Position numbers and translations under genes: made by a program. This document shows, piece after piece, positions 1 to 8,620 of a stretch of DNA of 64,000 nucleotides. Numbering within the stretch: the stretch's first letter is position 1; every line of letters begins with the position of its first letter. The notes under the pieces are model-generated. The model made no database searches. It had not been told where the DNA came from and saw nothing but the letters and a program-made list of their open reading frames with translations. Source of the DNA: Sediminibacterium sp. KACHI17 (lineage in GTDB: Bacteria > Bacteroidota > Bacteroidia > Chitinophagales > Chitinophagaceae); the NCBI RefSeq assembly GCF_040362915.1, contig NZ_AP029612.1, positions 620,001-684,000 of the forward strand. The letters are read 5' to 3'.

Positions 1-1150
1 CTTTTACTACAATACCTACCGGCTTTCCCTTTTCATCCAACTTAAAACGAACTTCTTGCGAAGAGAAGTTGATGGCACCCTTACTGAATCTTTTCTTTCG
101 CATTTTTTGTGCGAAGTCATTCAAGAGTAGGATGTCTTCAACAAATTTTCCTTCTTTGGTCTCTATGATCTGCTGAACATCTTCATAAGTAAAACGATGA
201 TCCGAATGAATCACAGTTCTTCCTAACCAGTATTGTTTGATCTCACCTTTTGCACTCATCTGAAAAATAGCTGAGAAAGTGAACTTGTCTTCATGTGGTC
301 TGAGTGAACACAATTCATTTGAAATCCGTTCGGGTAACATCGGATTCACCCTGTCTGGCAGATATACGGAAGTAGCTCTTTTATACGCTTCTGCATCCAA
401 TTCTGTCTCCGGATGAACATAGTAACTCACATCAGCGATATGTACGCCGATCTCATAAATACCATTGGATAATTTTCTGATTGAAATGGCATCATCAAAA
501 TCCTTGGCATCCACCGGATCAATGGTAAATGTGCGGATATCTCTGCAGTCCTTTCTTTTTTTGATCTCTTCTGAATCCAATATTTCCGGCAATCGTTCTG
601 CTTCTTCCAATACATCTTCCGGAAAGAAAAGCGGGAACCCGGCCTGTGCCAGTAATTCCTTCATGGCCGCATCATTCTCATCTTCCGGTTGCATAACGCT
701 CACTACTTCACCTACCGGTTTTTTGTCTTCTTTATCCCATTTGACCAATCGGGCCACTACCCTGTCTTTATTTTTTGCCCCATTCAATGAGGTAAGCGGA
801 ATAAAAAGATCCGGCATGGGTTTATCCGTATCCGGAACGAAAAAAGCAAAATTGGTAGAGAGCTGTATATAGCCAATGAATTCTGTTTGTCTTCTGCTGA
901 TCACTTCAGTGATCTTACCTTCTTTCTTTCCTGTTCTTCCGTTTTCACGCACTACTTTCACACGAACGATATCTCCATTCAGTGCATTCATGAAATCACC
1001 CGGACGAACCAGTACGTCGCCACTGCCATTATCGATCACTACATATCCCATGCCTGAACGGGTTACTTCCAGCTTACCTTTAAGTAGTTGCGCCGTTACA
1101 GATTTTTGCTTTTGCTTTTGTTTCTTTTGCTTGGATGTTTTCTTACTCAT
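1..1150 (-). CDS. rnr: Ribonuclease R, N-terminal part (cut by window edge)
   Basis: Processive 3'-to-5' exoribonuclease of the RNB (RNase II/R) family, acting on structured RNA in the cytoplasm. I translated the minus strand from the ATG at 1150. About 383 codons are present and the C-terminus lies beyond position 1. A Lys/Gln-rich start is followed by cold-shock/OB-like segments and then the RNB domain, with the metal-binding block DPVDAKDFDDA, the stretch GVHIADVSYYV and the motif YLPDRVNPMLPE. Its ATG overlaps the stop of lpxK by four bases (ATGA), so the two are translationally coupled, with rnr last in the visible part of the run. The family is certain; RNase R is preferred over RNase II because of the basic N-terminus and the host lineage. 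Confidence 0.93.
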   Translation of the reverse strand, partial: MSKKTSKQKKQKQKQKSVTAQLLKGKLEVTRSGMGYVVIDNGSGDVLVRPGDFMNALNGDIVRVKVVRENGRTGKKEGKITEVISRRQTEFIGYIQLSTNFAFFVPDTDKPMPDLFIPLTSLNGAKNKDRVVARLVKWDKEDKKPVGEVVSVMQPEDENDAAMKELLAQAGFPLFFPEDVLEEAERLPEILDSEEIKKRKDCRDIRTFTIDPVDAKDFDDAISIRKLSNGIYEIGVHIADVSYYVHPETELDAEAYKRATSVYLPDRVNPMLPERISNELCSLRPHEDKFTFSAIFQMSAKGEIKQYWLGRTVIHSDHRFTYEDVQQIIETKEGKFVEDILLLNDFAQKMRKKRFSKGAINFSSQEVRFKLDEKGKPVGIVVK

Positions 1151-2232
1151 GATATAGGCTTGTACCTAAAGTTCCTGATAAAATCAGTAACCATACGATT
1201 AAATTGTTCACCTTCTCCAAACAAAAAGTCGTGTCGTATGGGGAGTACATACATCGGTAATGACTTTAATTCATTACTGAATTTTATTAGTCTTACCGCA
1301 TCTTTTTCTGTGGTTAGAATGATCTTGTCTTTGGCATGAATACCATCGAATTTTTCCTTTATTTCATTCAGGTCATCGATCGTAAAAATATGGTGGTCTG
1401 AATAGTCTTGCTGATAATAAGTGTGCGTGCATTCATGCAGGTATTCTTTCAATGGTTTGGGGTTTGCAATACCACATACCAGCAATACTTCCACTCTGGG
1501 TGTTAACAGCCATTCATCTTCATAATTGAAAATATGATAAGGCACACCATAAGCGATCCTAGTAAAGAATACTTTTTGATCTGCACGTGGTTTGAGGTTG
1601 CGAATGATCTGTTGTTTTCTTTCAAAAGAAAGATCAGCAGGGCATTTGGTGACCACAATGATATTGGCTCTTTTAGCTGATCTTCTTTCATCCCGCAGGT
1701 CTCCGGTTGGTAAAAAGAAATCGTTGACGTAAATATTGCTGTATTCAGTCAATAAAATATTAAAACCCGCATTGACAGAGCGATGTTGAAAAGCATCATC
1801 CAAAATGATCGCTTGCAGATCCGGTACATCCTGTAATAATTGTGGGATGGCAACCAGTCTTTCTTCGCCCACTGCAACGGGTATTTGCGGAAACTTCATG
1901 TGAAACAACATCGGCTCATCTCCTATTTCCAGAGCGGTTGTATTCGGATTGGCCAATGCATATCCCTTTGTTTTTCTTTTATATCCTCTGCTTAAAGTAC
2001 CCACTTTGAACTGCGGTGATAGTAGATACAGTAAATATTCTACCATCGGTGATTTTCCTGTTCCGCCTACTGCTAAGTTGCCTACACAGATCAATGGGAA
2101 ATTGAAAGATGCAGACTTGAGGTATTGCTTATCGAACATCCAGTTGCGGATCCGAATAACGAGTCCATATAATAGTGCAACCGGCAACAACAGTACCCTA
2201 AAAGAAGTAAGAAATATTGTATTAAAATTCAT
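1147..2232 (-). CDS. lpxK: Tetraacyldisaccharide 4'-kinase LpxK
   Basis: Phosphorylates the 4' position of the lipid A disaccharide-1-phosphate precursor at the inner face of the inner membrane. The 361-residue protein is of usual size. A hydrophobic N-terminal segment (about residues 5-27) serves as membrane anchor, followed by the P-loop GGTGKSP within residues 51-62 and the downstream segment ILDDAFQHR typical of LpxK. The C-terminal part has a TTEKDAVR block, also a family hallmark. It overlaps the upstream cyclo-ligase gene by 11 bases and rnr downstream by 4, so expression is coupled. It shows that the organism makes lipid A. Confidence 0.95.
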   Translation of the reverse strand: MNFNTIFLTSFRVLLLPVALLYGLVIRIRNWMFDKQYLKSASFNFPLICVGNLAVGGTGKSPMVEYLLYLLSPQFKVGTLSRGYKRKTKGYALANPNTTALEIGDEPMLFHMKFPQIPVAVGEERLVAIPQLLQDVPDLQAIILDDAFQHRSVNAGFNILLTEYSNIYVNDFFLPTGDLRDERRSAKRANIIVVTKCPADLSFERKQQIIRNLKPRADQKVFFTRIAYGVPYHIFNYEDEWLLTPRVEVLLVCGIANPKPLKEYLHECTHTYYQQDYSDHHIFTIDDLNEIKEKFDGIHAKDKIILTTEKDAVRLIKFSNELKSLPMYVLPIRHDFLFGEGEQFNRMVTDFIRNFRYKPIS

Positions 2233-2791
2233 AGACCTCGTTCGGCGTGATACAGTAGTTCAAAGGTACATCAAATTCGTGGGTGTCTGAGATCAATGGG
2301 ATCGGGTCAAAATAACTGAATCCTATTGCAACTACATCAGTACGGCATTGTTGCAGGTATCGGTCATAAAATCCTTTCCCATAACCTACCCGATATCCAT
2401 TTACATCACAGACCAGCATGGGTACAAAAATCAGATCGATATCACTAGGCGGAAGTGGTGATGTATCCGACGGTTCTGTAATACCCCATTGATTGACCTT
2501 ATAAACCGTTTCTTCATGGATCAAATGAGCGGTCATAGTGCATGCTTCTTGATCTGCTACAGGATATGCGATCCTGAGACCGGGTACCATATGTCTTAAA
2601 TAGCCGGAAAATAAGTGTGTATTCGGCTCGGCTTGCGCATGCATCGGCCAGTACGTTAGTAATGTATGAATACTGCTAAAATCAAATTGCTGAAATTGTA
2701 TCAACATCAGATCATCCATTCGCAAACGATCATGTCCATCCAATTCTTTTCGTTTGGCTTTATAGATCTTTCTGAGTGCTTCTTTGGTCAT
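2222..2791 (-). CDS. 5-formyltetrahydrofolate cyclo-ligase
   Basis: Converts 5-formyl-THF to 5,10-methenyl-THF using ATP (MTHFS/YgfA family). The 189-residue length is normal. The N-terminal basic helix (MTKEALRKIYKAKRKEL) and the C-terminal signature GYGKGFYDRYL, which forms part of the ATP and folate site, are both clear, as is the FVPMLVCD strand before it. It ends inside lpxK (11-base overlap) and starts 9 bases after bioD, so it belongs to the bioD-cyclo-ligase-lpxK-rnr run. Folate salvage has no obvious link to lipid A, so the grouping is probably housekeeping clustering. Confidence 0.93.
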   Translation of the reverse strand: MTKEALRKIYKAKRKELDGHDRLRMDDLMLIQFQQFDFSSIHTLLTYWPMHAQAEPNTHLFSGYLRHMVPGLRIAYPVADQEACTMTAHLIHEETVYKVNQWGITEPSDTSPLPPSDIDLIFVPMLVCDVNGYRVGYGKGFYDRYLQQCRTDVVAIGFSYFDPIPLISDTHEFDVPLNYCITPNEVYEF

Positions 2792-2800
2792 GTTGATCTC

Positions 2801-3448
2801 TTATAGATAACGATACAATGTACTACGGATATTCTCTGCCTGCTGATGAATAAAGGTAGGATTGATCTCAGAAAGATAAGGGATCGATCCCAAAGAAGGA
2901 TAACCACTCCATGTAACAATTTCATCTTCATAGTTCAGGTATTGATCATTGAAGATCCACCCCATCACATCAATACCCATCTGTTTGCAGTATGCTGCTG
3001 TTAAACGCGAATGGTTAATGCTTCCCAAATAATTCCGGCTGACAAGGATCACCCTGGCCTTCAATGAAAGAATCAGGTCTGCAATTGATTGCTGATCATT
3101 CAAAGGAACCAATAAGCCTCCAGCCCCTTCGATGATCAGTGGACGATCAGCTGTTTTATGTTCCAGTTCGACTGCTTTTTTGGTGATGACATCGATGTCA
3201 ATCGTTTTCTGCTCTGCTTGTGCAGCAATATGCGGTGATGCAGGCATCTGTAAACAATAGATCTCCGGATGAATGATGGTCTTTGTATTCGTTACCAATT
3301 GTTGCACCCTTTGCGAATCTGTACCGGTTTCAAAACCTGCTTGTACCGGTTTCCAATAATCAGCTTCCAGCGCTTCAGTTACAATCGCAGATACTACGGT
3401 CTTACCGATCTCAGTTCCAATACCTGTTATAAATATGGGGCGGTTCAT
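2801..3448 (-). CDS. bioD: Dethiobiotin synthetase BioD
   Basis: ATP-dependent carboxylation and ring closure of 7,8-diaminopelargonic acid to dethiobiotin, the penultimate step of biotin synthesis. The 215-residue protein has the N-terminal P-loop GIGTEIGKT (residues 9-17), the catalytic-lysine segment YWKPVQAG and the family block IEGAGGLLVPLN. No other bio gene is visible on either side, so the remaining pathway genes must lie elsewhere. It is first in a close minus-strand run with the cyclo-ligase, lpxK and rnr. The ~150-base spacer upstream holds an inverted repeat but no recognisable TAnnTTTG box. Confidence 0.94.
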   Translation of the reverse strand: MNRPIFITGIGTEIGKTVVSAIVTEALEADYWKPVQAGFETGTDSQRVQQLVTNTKTIIHPEIYCLQMPASPHIAAQAEQKTIDIDVITKKAVELEHKTADRPLIIEGAGGLLVPLNDQQSIADLILSLKARVILVSRNYLGSINHSRLTAAYCKQMGIDVMGWIFNDQYLNYEDEIVTWSGYPSLGSIPYLSEINPTFIHQQAENIRSTLYRYL

Positions 3449-3454
3449 TTAGTT

Positions 3455-3609
3455 GATAGCTTATCGTTCATGGCAAATAGTAAATAGACCATGATGTTTT
3501 ATTTTATGATATTTTGCAAAAGAAATTTATCAGAACATTTTCTTACAGTACAATGATTCGTTCATATATAATGGACAATCCGCAATGAACAATAAGCTAT
3601 AAGCTATTG
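3455..3609. repeat. Intergenic inverted repeat (TAGCTTAT words), tandem genes
   Basis: Left arm at about 3457-3473 (TAGCTTATCGTTCATGG) pairs with the right arm at about 3583-3600, with one or two mismatches across 17 positions. About 110 bases lie between. The right arm continues as a reiterated TAGCTTATAGCTTAT-type word and runs into the last codons of rsmD. It is one of a set of unrelated-sequence elements with the same architecture in this window. Confidence 0.6.
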
Positions 3610-4142
3610 TCCACAAAAAACGAAAACAAAGTTGTTCCGTAATTTCTTTGAAAGCTAAAGCCTTCAAATTTTTCATAATTATTTCTGGGTGTATGTTCAA
3701 GTACAAAAAAACCTCCCTTACGGATCATTTTTTTTGCAACGATGATCTTGGGTAGTTCATCAATGGTGCCTAATGCATAGGGCGGACCTGCAAAAATAAA
3801 ATCGAAATCTTCTTCGCAGGATTGCAGATAAGCAAATACATCCATCTTCAAGACCTTAAAATTTTCCATACCCAACATGTCTGCATTCTTTTTAATAAAA
3901 GCATGCATGATGGGGTCTTTTTCAATAATGGTCAATTGTGCAGCGCCACGTGAAGCCAACTCATAACTGATGCACCCGGTACCACCAAAAAGATCCAATG
4001 ATTCAATGCCTTCAAAATCCATTCTGTTCTGAAGGATATTGAACAAGCCTTCTTTCGCAATATCAGTAGTGGGTCTGGTATGTGGCATCTGGGCGGGTGG
4101 ACTGATCCTCCTGCCTCCCCATTTTCCGGAAATGATTCTCAT
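3597..4142 (-). CDS. rsmD: 16S rRNA (guanine-N2)-methyltransferase RsmD-like
   Basis: Predicted to methylate G966 (E. coli numbering) of 16S rRNA using S-adenosylmethionine. The 181-residue protein has the family start MRIISGKWGGRRI, the RPTTD block and motif I (LDLFGGTGCISYELASRGA, residues 49-67). Motif IV, which in the family reads D-P-P-Y/F, is AGPPY here (residues 118-122), confirmed from the DNA, so the usual catalytic Asp is Gly. It overlaps the upstream DUF3822 gene by four bases (ATGA), the standard Bacteroidota arrangement. I expect an active RsmD or a lineage variant; the motif IV change makes activity less certain than family membership. Confidence 0.88.
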   Translation of the reverse strand: MRIISGKWGGRRISPPAQMPHTRPTTDIAKEGLFNILQNRMDFEGIESLDLFGGTGCISYELASRGAAQLTIIEKDPIMHAFIKKNADMLGMENFKVLKMDVFAYLQSCEEDFDFIFAGPPYALGTIDELPKIIVAKKMIRKGGFFVLEHTPRNNYEKFEGFSFQRNYGTTLFSFFVDNSL

Positions 4143-4975
4143 AGTGACGGATTAAAGAACGGGGTAAAATAATGTGAATGATAAGATTCAAGCATCTCAG
4201 GGATCAACGCTGATTCCGCAAGCGTACTAAAAGATCGTTTGGGGAATAATTGTTGCAACTGCTGATGTAATTCACCATGCGGTTCGATAAAGCCACTCAT
4301 CTCAATATGGGTATCTTCAGGTCTTAGCGTATGCTCCTTGAGTATTGATAGCAGATAAAAGCAAAGATCTGCAGCTGTTTCAAATGTATATGATTGAATC
4401 AACTGAAGTTGTCCTTTTATCATCAATACCACAATGAAACATTGTGGGTACACGCGTAGCTGCAATAATTGATCCGGAAGATCCTGTCTGGCAAAAAGCT
4501 GATCAAGCATTCCTGTGTATACATGATGCCCCTGGAACAGGTGGAAATGTCTAACGGCCTGGTCTAATATGGTTTTTCTGATGCGATAACAGTTCACCAT
4601 ATTTTTTGGGTCTGCTAACTTATCATGTTTCTGTTCATGTCTGTTAGACTCCCCGTATATCAGGGATAAAAAGTCTGCGGAGGCTGCACTATTCATTTTC
4701 TCACCCGGAATGATCAATGCTTCACGAAAATTGTAACAGAGATCTATATTGCCGGAATATTTATCAAGTAAAACGGAATTGTTTTTGATTTCGAAGAATA
4801 CATCACTCCATTCATTGATATCATTATCCAGCTCAAAGAATTCAAAAGCATAGATCGATGCCTGATCGGCGATAGAGCAAGCAACATACAAAGGACCTAT
4901 TTCCACCCGAAGTTGATGTTCAGGAGCGATGACCACCGGTGTGGGTGGATAGAATGCCATTGTTTTTCTTGCCAT
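4139..4975 (-). CDS. DUF3822 family protein
   Basis: Bacteroidota-specific family of unknown function that is characteristically encoded directly upstream of rsmD, as here with an ATGA overlap. I chose the ATG at 4975 (protein begins MARKTMAFYPP; 279 residues). The longer reading to 5074 would run through the divergent MATE promoter and into that gene. The protein is soluble with no signal peptide. The fold resembles a duplicated actin-like/ASKHA layout in other members, but I cannot show that from this sequence. A role linked to RsmD or ribosome assembly is only suggested by the conserved neighbourhood. Confidence 0.85.
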   Translation of the reverse strand: MARKTMAFYPPTPVVIAPEHQLRVEIGPLYVACSIADQASIYAFEFFELDNDINEWSDVFFEIKNNSVLLDKYSGNIDLCYNFREALIIPGEKMNSAASADFLSLIYGESNRHEQKHDKLADPKNMVNCYRIRKTILDQAVRHFHLFQGHHVYTGMLDQLFARQDLPDQLLQLRVYPQCFIVVLMIKGQLQLIQSYTFETAADLCFYLLSILKEHTLRPEDTHIEMSGFIEPHGELHQQLQQLFPKRSFSTLAESALIPEMLESYHSHYFTPFFNPSL

Positions 4976-5017
4976 ACAATCGATATTGATTGCAATGATA
5001 TAAAAAAAGCCACTGAT

Positions 5018-5045
5018 TTGTGCACAGGTTAATATTGTAGCTTTG
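5018..5045 (+). promoter_or_regulatory. Bacteroidota-type promoter for the MATE gene
   Basis: TTG at 5018-5020, 17-base spacer, then TAGCTTTG at 5038-5045, a full match to the TTG-N17-19-TAnnTTTG consensus of Bacteroidota primary-sigma promoters. It implies transcription from about 5050 and excludes the TTG at 5043 as a start codon. Confidence 0.75.
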
Positions 5046-5075
5046 CCCGCGTTTATGGAAATCGGAAAAGGCAAT

Positions 5076-6413
5076 ATGAATTTACAGGTGTCGATCAGTC
5101 ATCGGCAGATATTAAGCATTGCGCTACCCATCACCGCTTCCATTATTGTTCCTCAGATCAATTTCATCACCAATAATATTTTCCTGAGTGGCTTGGGACA
5201 GCAGGAATTAGGTGTCGCCGGAATTACCGGTGTATACTATTTGATCTTTGCGGTCATCGGACAAGGGCTTAACAATGGTTTACAAGCTCTGATCTCTCGC
5301 AGAGCCGGTGAAAACAGGGTCGATCAAATCGGTAGTTTATTTTTTCAGGGGATACGCATTTCATTGGTATTGGCTTTGATGGGAATATTGATCACCTGGT
5401 TTTTCGCTCCAATATTATTCAAATATGCACTTCAGGATCCGGAACGTGTAGACATGGCCGTATCTTTTTTGAATATCCGGATTTTAGGTCTTCCCTTTTT
5501 GTACGTGTATCAAATGCGAAATGCATTGTTGGTAGGTACCAATCAAAGTAGATATCTGATCATTGGCACCGCAACAGAAGCTGTCACCAATGTTTATTTT
5601 GATTACGGATTTATTTATGGCAAATTGGGATTACCTGAACTTGGGTTCAATGGAGCTGCTTATGCCTCTATTATCTCAGAAGTCGCCGGTTTATTTGTAA
5701 TATTTTTTGTGATTCAAGCCAAAGGCATCAGTAAGAACCTGAATTTGTTTCAAAACACGAAATATGATTGGAACAATATCAAATTGATCTTGCGTATTTC
5801 TTTTCCGGTGATCCTGCAGTTTGCTATTAGTATCATAAGCTGGGAGTTCTTTTACATTCTGATCGAACATCATGGTGCGAGAGATCTGGCCATCTCGAAT
5901 ACAATGCGCAATATTTTTGGATTCTTTGGCTGTTTTACCTGGGCCTTTGGTGCTACAGCCAATAGTATGGTAAGCAATGTTATCGGGCAAGGGAAACAGG
6001 AACGCGTGACCGAACTGGTGAAAAAGATCATGTTGTGGAGTGTGGGTTTTGCTGTTTTTGTCTGCACCGTTTTGAATCTGTTTCCACATAGTTTCTTGTC
6101 TGTTTATGGACAGGGAGAAGATTTTATAACAGCCGCTATCCCTGTGATGCGCATAGTATCTGTAGCGCTTGTATTCATGTCGGTATCAGTGATTTGGCTG
6201 AATGCTGTAACGGGTACCGGTAATACCAAAGTGAACCTGTATAGTGAGATCGCTGCGATCATTTTATATTGTTTATACGTTTATACCGTACTAGAGAAAC
6301 TTCACTTATCAATTGAATGGGGATGGGCAAGTGAAATGCTTTATTGGACCACCCTATTCATCCCGTCTTTCTGGTATATGACCAGTGGAAGATGGAAGAA
6401 GCAAAAATTATAA
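5076..6413 (+). CDS. MATE family efflux transporter
   Basis: Cation-coupled multidrug/toxin exporter of the MATE (NorM/DinF-like) family in the inner membrane. About 445 residues with some twelve hydrophobic helices arranged as two similar halves. The first helix holds ILSIALPITASIIVPQINFITNN. The ATG at 5076 was chosen; an ATG at 5055 is possible but lies very close to the promoter, and the TTG at 5043 falls within the -7 box. It is transcribed divergently from DUF3822. Substrates cannot be told from sequence. Confidence 0.9.
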   Translation: MNLQVSISHRQILSIALPITASIIVPQINFITNNIFLSGLGQQELGVAGITGVYYLIFAVIGQGLNNGLQALISRRAGENRVDQIGSLFFQGIRISLVLALMGILITWFFAPILFKYALQDPERVDMAVSFLNIRILGLPFLYVYQMRNALLVGTNQSRYLIIGTATEAVTNVYFDYGFIYGKLGLPELGFNGAAYASIISEVAGLFVIFFVIQAKGISKNLNLFQNTKYDWNNIKLILRISFPVILQFAISIISWEFFYILIEHHGARDLAISNTMRNIFGFFGCFTWAFGATANSMVSNVIGQGKQERVTELVKKIMLWSVGFAVFVCTVLNLFPHSFLSVYGQGEDFITAAIPVMRIVSVALVFMSVSVIWLNAVTGTGNTKVNLYSEIAAIILYCLYVYTVLEKLHLSIEWGWASEMLYWTTLFIPSFWYMTSGRWKKQKL

Positions 6414-6491
6414 TCCCTACATAATCTCTTGTTAAAGTGATCGATTCATGCAGCATTGGAGATTATTTTCTTTTCTTTGAAAAAAAGAAAA

Positions 6492-7139
6492 ATGAGAAAA
6501 TTAATCATCTTCCCGTTGTTGTTGATTTCTTTTATCGGATATGCACAATTCCAGCGGAACAATGTTTTGTTGACAGGATTTGTGGATATGTCAACCAATA
6601 AAACGAATAACTTATCTCCCGCTTCCAGCAATTCTGCTTTTGGAACAGGGTTGAGTATATCAGCATCCAAATTTATATCTGACAGAAAGTTGAACAGTCT
6701 GACCTTGTCTTTTAATCACAATGTTTCCAAGCAAAATCCAACTAGTACTGTTGAAAATAAACAGATCAGAAATGGAATTGGTATTGCTTTCGGACATACC
6801 ATTTTAACACCGCTGGCACAAAGGGTGTACCTCAGTTTCCCTTTTTCTTTTGGTACCAGTTTTTCTCGTTTTGAGTTGAAGAGTAACAATCAACTGGTGA
6901 ATAAGGCCAATAATTTCACCGCAGGTGTTTCAGCAACGATCGGTATTGTTTATTTGACTAAAAAGAAGTGGGTCTTCTCTGCGAATATGGGGTCATTGGC
7001 AGGTATTCGTTTTGATCATGGTAAAACATATTCCGGCACGATCAATGAAACCAGATCAAACTCATTTAATATTTATGGGGGTGCACTTGGAACAGCCTTC
7101 AATAATATGAGTATCGGTATTGGATACCTGATTAAATAG
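6492..7139 (+). CDS. Exported protein, probable outer-membrane beta-barrel, unknown function
   Basis: A 215-residue protein starting MRKLIIFPLLLISFIGYAQ, a clear Sec signal peptide. The ATG at 6492 sets the signal peptide at the true N-terminus and replaces a longer reading from 6456. The rest is rich in alternating polar/hydrophobic beta-strand stretches with Ser/Thr/Asn, glycine turns and a hydrophobic final strand (SIGIGYLIK), as in small outer-membrane barrels. I do not recognise a named family. It follows the MATE gene by 78 bases and ends at a bidirectional terminator. Confidence 0.7.
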   Translation: MRKLIIFPLLLISFIGYAQFQRNNVLLTGFVDMSTNKTNNLSPASSNSAFGTGLSISASKFISDRKLNSLTLSFNHNVSKQNPTSTVENKQIRNGIGIAFGHTILTPLAQRVYLSFPFSFGTSFSRFELKSNNQLVNKANNFTAGVSATIGIVYLTKKKWVFSANMGSLAGIRFDHGKTYSGTINETRSNSFNIYGGALGTAFNNMSIGIGYLIK

Positions 7140-7160
7140 CGAATAAGAAGTCGTGAATAA

Positions 7161-7199
7161 AAAAATAAGAGATGTATGGTTGGTACGTCTCTTATTTTA
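7161..7199. terminator. Bidirectional rho-independent terminator
   Basis: Hairpin AAAATAAGAGA...TCTCTTATTTT with a short GTA/TAC extension, flanked by A-rich and T-rich sequence. It lies between the convergent exported-protein gene and the ACBP gene and can serve both. Confidence 0.75.
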
Positions 7200-7202
7200 T
7201 TT

Positions 7203-7460
7203 TTAGCCTTTCAGTTTTTCAACCAGGTCAGCATATTGCTCCATGGCTGTTTCTTTGGTCATTCCTTTTAATTTCTCCCAAGCCTCATGCTTGAATTTCG
7301 CAACAAAATCAAATGGATTCGAAGGACCGGCATCTGTATTATCTCCCTCTGTAGCTTGTTTGTATAAGGAGTACAGTTGTAATAAAGTTTCATTATCGGG
7401 TTTCTCAGACAATGTTTTGCTGTTTGCTACAGCAGCTGTAAAACGTTCTGTTAATGACAT
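7203..7460 (-). CDS. Acyl-CoA-binding protein (ACBP)
   Basis: Small soluble carrier of long-chain acyl-CoA esters, best known from eukaryotes and present in a limited set of bacteria. The 85-residue length equals the classic ACBP domain. Family marks in order are the segment LLQLYSLYKQATEGD, NPFDF and the helix KFKHEAWEKLKGMTKETAM with the conserved Lys and Trp, then the C-terminal helix YADLVEKLKG. It is the last gene of a folB-TPR-ACBP run, 18 bases after the TPR gene. The acyl-CoA mutase at 23.2 kb shows acyl-CoA metabolism, but no direct operon link exists. Confidence 0.93.
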   Translation of the reverse strand: MSLTERFTAAVANSKTLSEKPDNETLLQLYSLYKQATEGDNTDAGPSNPFDFVAKFKHEAWEKLKGMTKETAMEQYADLVEKLKG

Positions 7461-7478
7461 AGGTGTTGATTCAGTATT

Positions 7479-8249
7479 TTATTGAATAGCTTCTAACATT
7501 TTGGCTCCTTCTGCTTTGATAGCAGGATCATCACCGGTTCTGGTAGGTAATTTAACCAATTTATTGAGCACTTCGATCGCTTTGGCCGGTTGTCTTGCTT
7601 CTTTGTATGCTTTTGCCAGATCCAGATAATTCAAAGCGAAATAAGGCTCCAAAGTTTTACATTTCTCCATATAAGCGATCGCTTTATCCAGATCTCCAGA
7701 CGGTAAGCCACCATAAAATAATTTCACCGCAGCTTTTTTCAATCCGGATAGTGTGACCATTTCATAATGCCATTTACCCAATGTATAATTGGCTTTAGCA
7801 TGATCGGCATTTATGCTTAATGCTTTATCCGCATATTGTTTGATATCTTTCACATACGCTACGATCTGCTTATTCTCCGTTTCGATATCCGTCATTCTAC
7901 CCGCGATCATGGCCATCGCATAAGCGGCATCTGCATGATTACTGTCTGACTGCCAAGCGCGTTTCGCATAGGACAATGCTGTTTCATAAAACAGACGCTT
8001 GTTGTTCTTATCTCCTTGCCTACCCCCGATAGCGGCACTCAGCTCAGTTGCTTTTACCAATGCTTTTACATTCGCAGGGTCTTGTGTGAGGATCAATTTA
8101 TATTTCTCCAGGGCCTCATTCTCCTTTTGTACACGCTCAAAATTGGATGCCTCTTTGAATAAAACATTGATATCCTGTGACCATATCGATAAAGGCTGAA
8201 ACATCAGTGAGCAACAAGTTGCCAATATTATATTAAGCACTTTTTTCAT
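7479..8249 (-). CDS. Exported TPR-repeat protein
   Basis: A 256-residue protein with an N-terminal signal sequence (MKKVLNIILATCCSLMFQ, then SIWSQ) and tetratricopeptide-like helical pairs through the mature part, for example ENEALEKYKLILTQDPANVKALVKATEL near the start and KTLEPYFALNYLDLAKAYKEA later. TPRs mediate protein contacts, probably in the periplasm. Its ATG overlaps the folB stop by four bases, so it is coupled to folB. Specific partner and function are unknown. Confidence 0.82.
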   Translation of the reverse strand: MKKVLNIILATCCSLMFQPLSIWSQDINVLFKEASNFERVQKENEALEKYKLILTQDPANVKALVKATELSAAIGGRQGDKNNKRLFYETALSYAKRAWQSDSNHADAAYAMAMIAGRMTDIETENKQIVAYVKDIKQYADKALSINADHAKANYTLGKWHYEMVTLSGLKKAAVKLFYGGLPSGDLDKAIAYMEKCKTLEPYFALNYLDLAKAYKEARQPAKAIEVLNKLVKLPTRTGDDPAIKAEGAKMLEAIQ

Positions 8250-8611
8250 TGAATATCTTTTCTATGAATGATGAGAGATACACCCGTTGATCCTTGAAAA
8301 GCGGGGATCGGTGGATGTAGTTTTTTGATCGCAATGTTCACTGTTACTGACAGAGAAAATTGTGCCAAGATTTCCAATGCGATGTCAGATGCTACCGTTT
8401 CCAGTAAAGGAGTGGCGATCGACATTCTTTTTTTGACCAAATCATACAATGCCACATAGTCGATAGTATTCTCAATCGTTGTGACAGGATATTTTGAAGG
8501 ATGATAGTTAACGGATACATCTACAAGAAAGTCATTTCCCAAAACCTTCTCTTCCGCATATACCCCATGGTATGCATGTATTATGACTTTATGAAGATGA
8601 ATTGAAAGCAT
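8246..8611 (-). CDS. folB: Dihydroneopterin aldolase FolB
   Basis: Cleaves 7,8-dihydroneopterin to 6-hydroxymethyl-dihydropterin and glycolaldehyde in folate synthesis. I use the ATG at 8611 (MLSIHLHKVIIHAYHGVYAEEK; about 121 residues), since the preceding eight codons lie in an A/T-rich spacer. The family segments are HGVYAEEKVLGNDFLVDV with the substrate-binding Glu, IDYVALYDLV, the LLETVASDIA block, and the catalytic Lys in the C-terminal IAIKKLHPPIP. Downstream coupling to an exported TPR gene is unusual for a folate enzyme. Confidence 0.92.
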   Translation of the reverse strand: MLSIHLHKVIIHAYHGVYAEEKVLGNDFLVDVSVNYHPSKYPVTTIENTIDYVALYDLVKKRMSIATPLLETVASDIALEILAQFSLSVTVNIAIKKLHPPIPAFQGSTGVSLIIHRKDIQ

Positions 8612-8620
8612 GAGAAAAAT

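Noticed and set aside
465..872. 135-residue reading opposite RNase R
   Set aside because: Ser-rich antisense shadow of the RNB domain.
5043..5075. TTG at 5043 as start of the MATE gene
   Set aside because: It lies within the TAGCTTTG -7 box, upstream of the expected transcription start.
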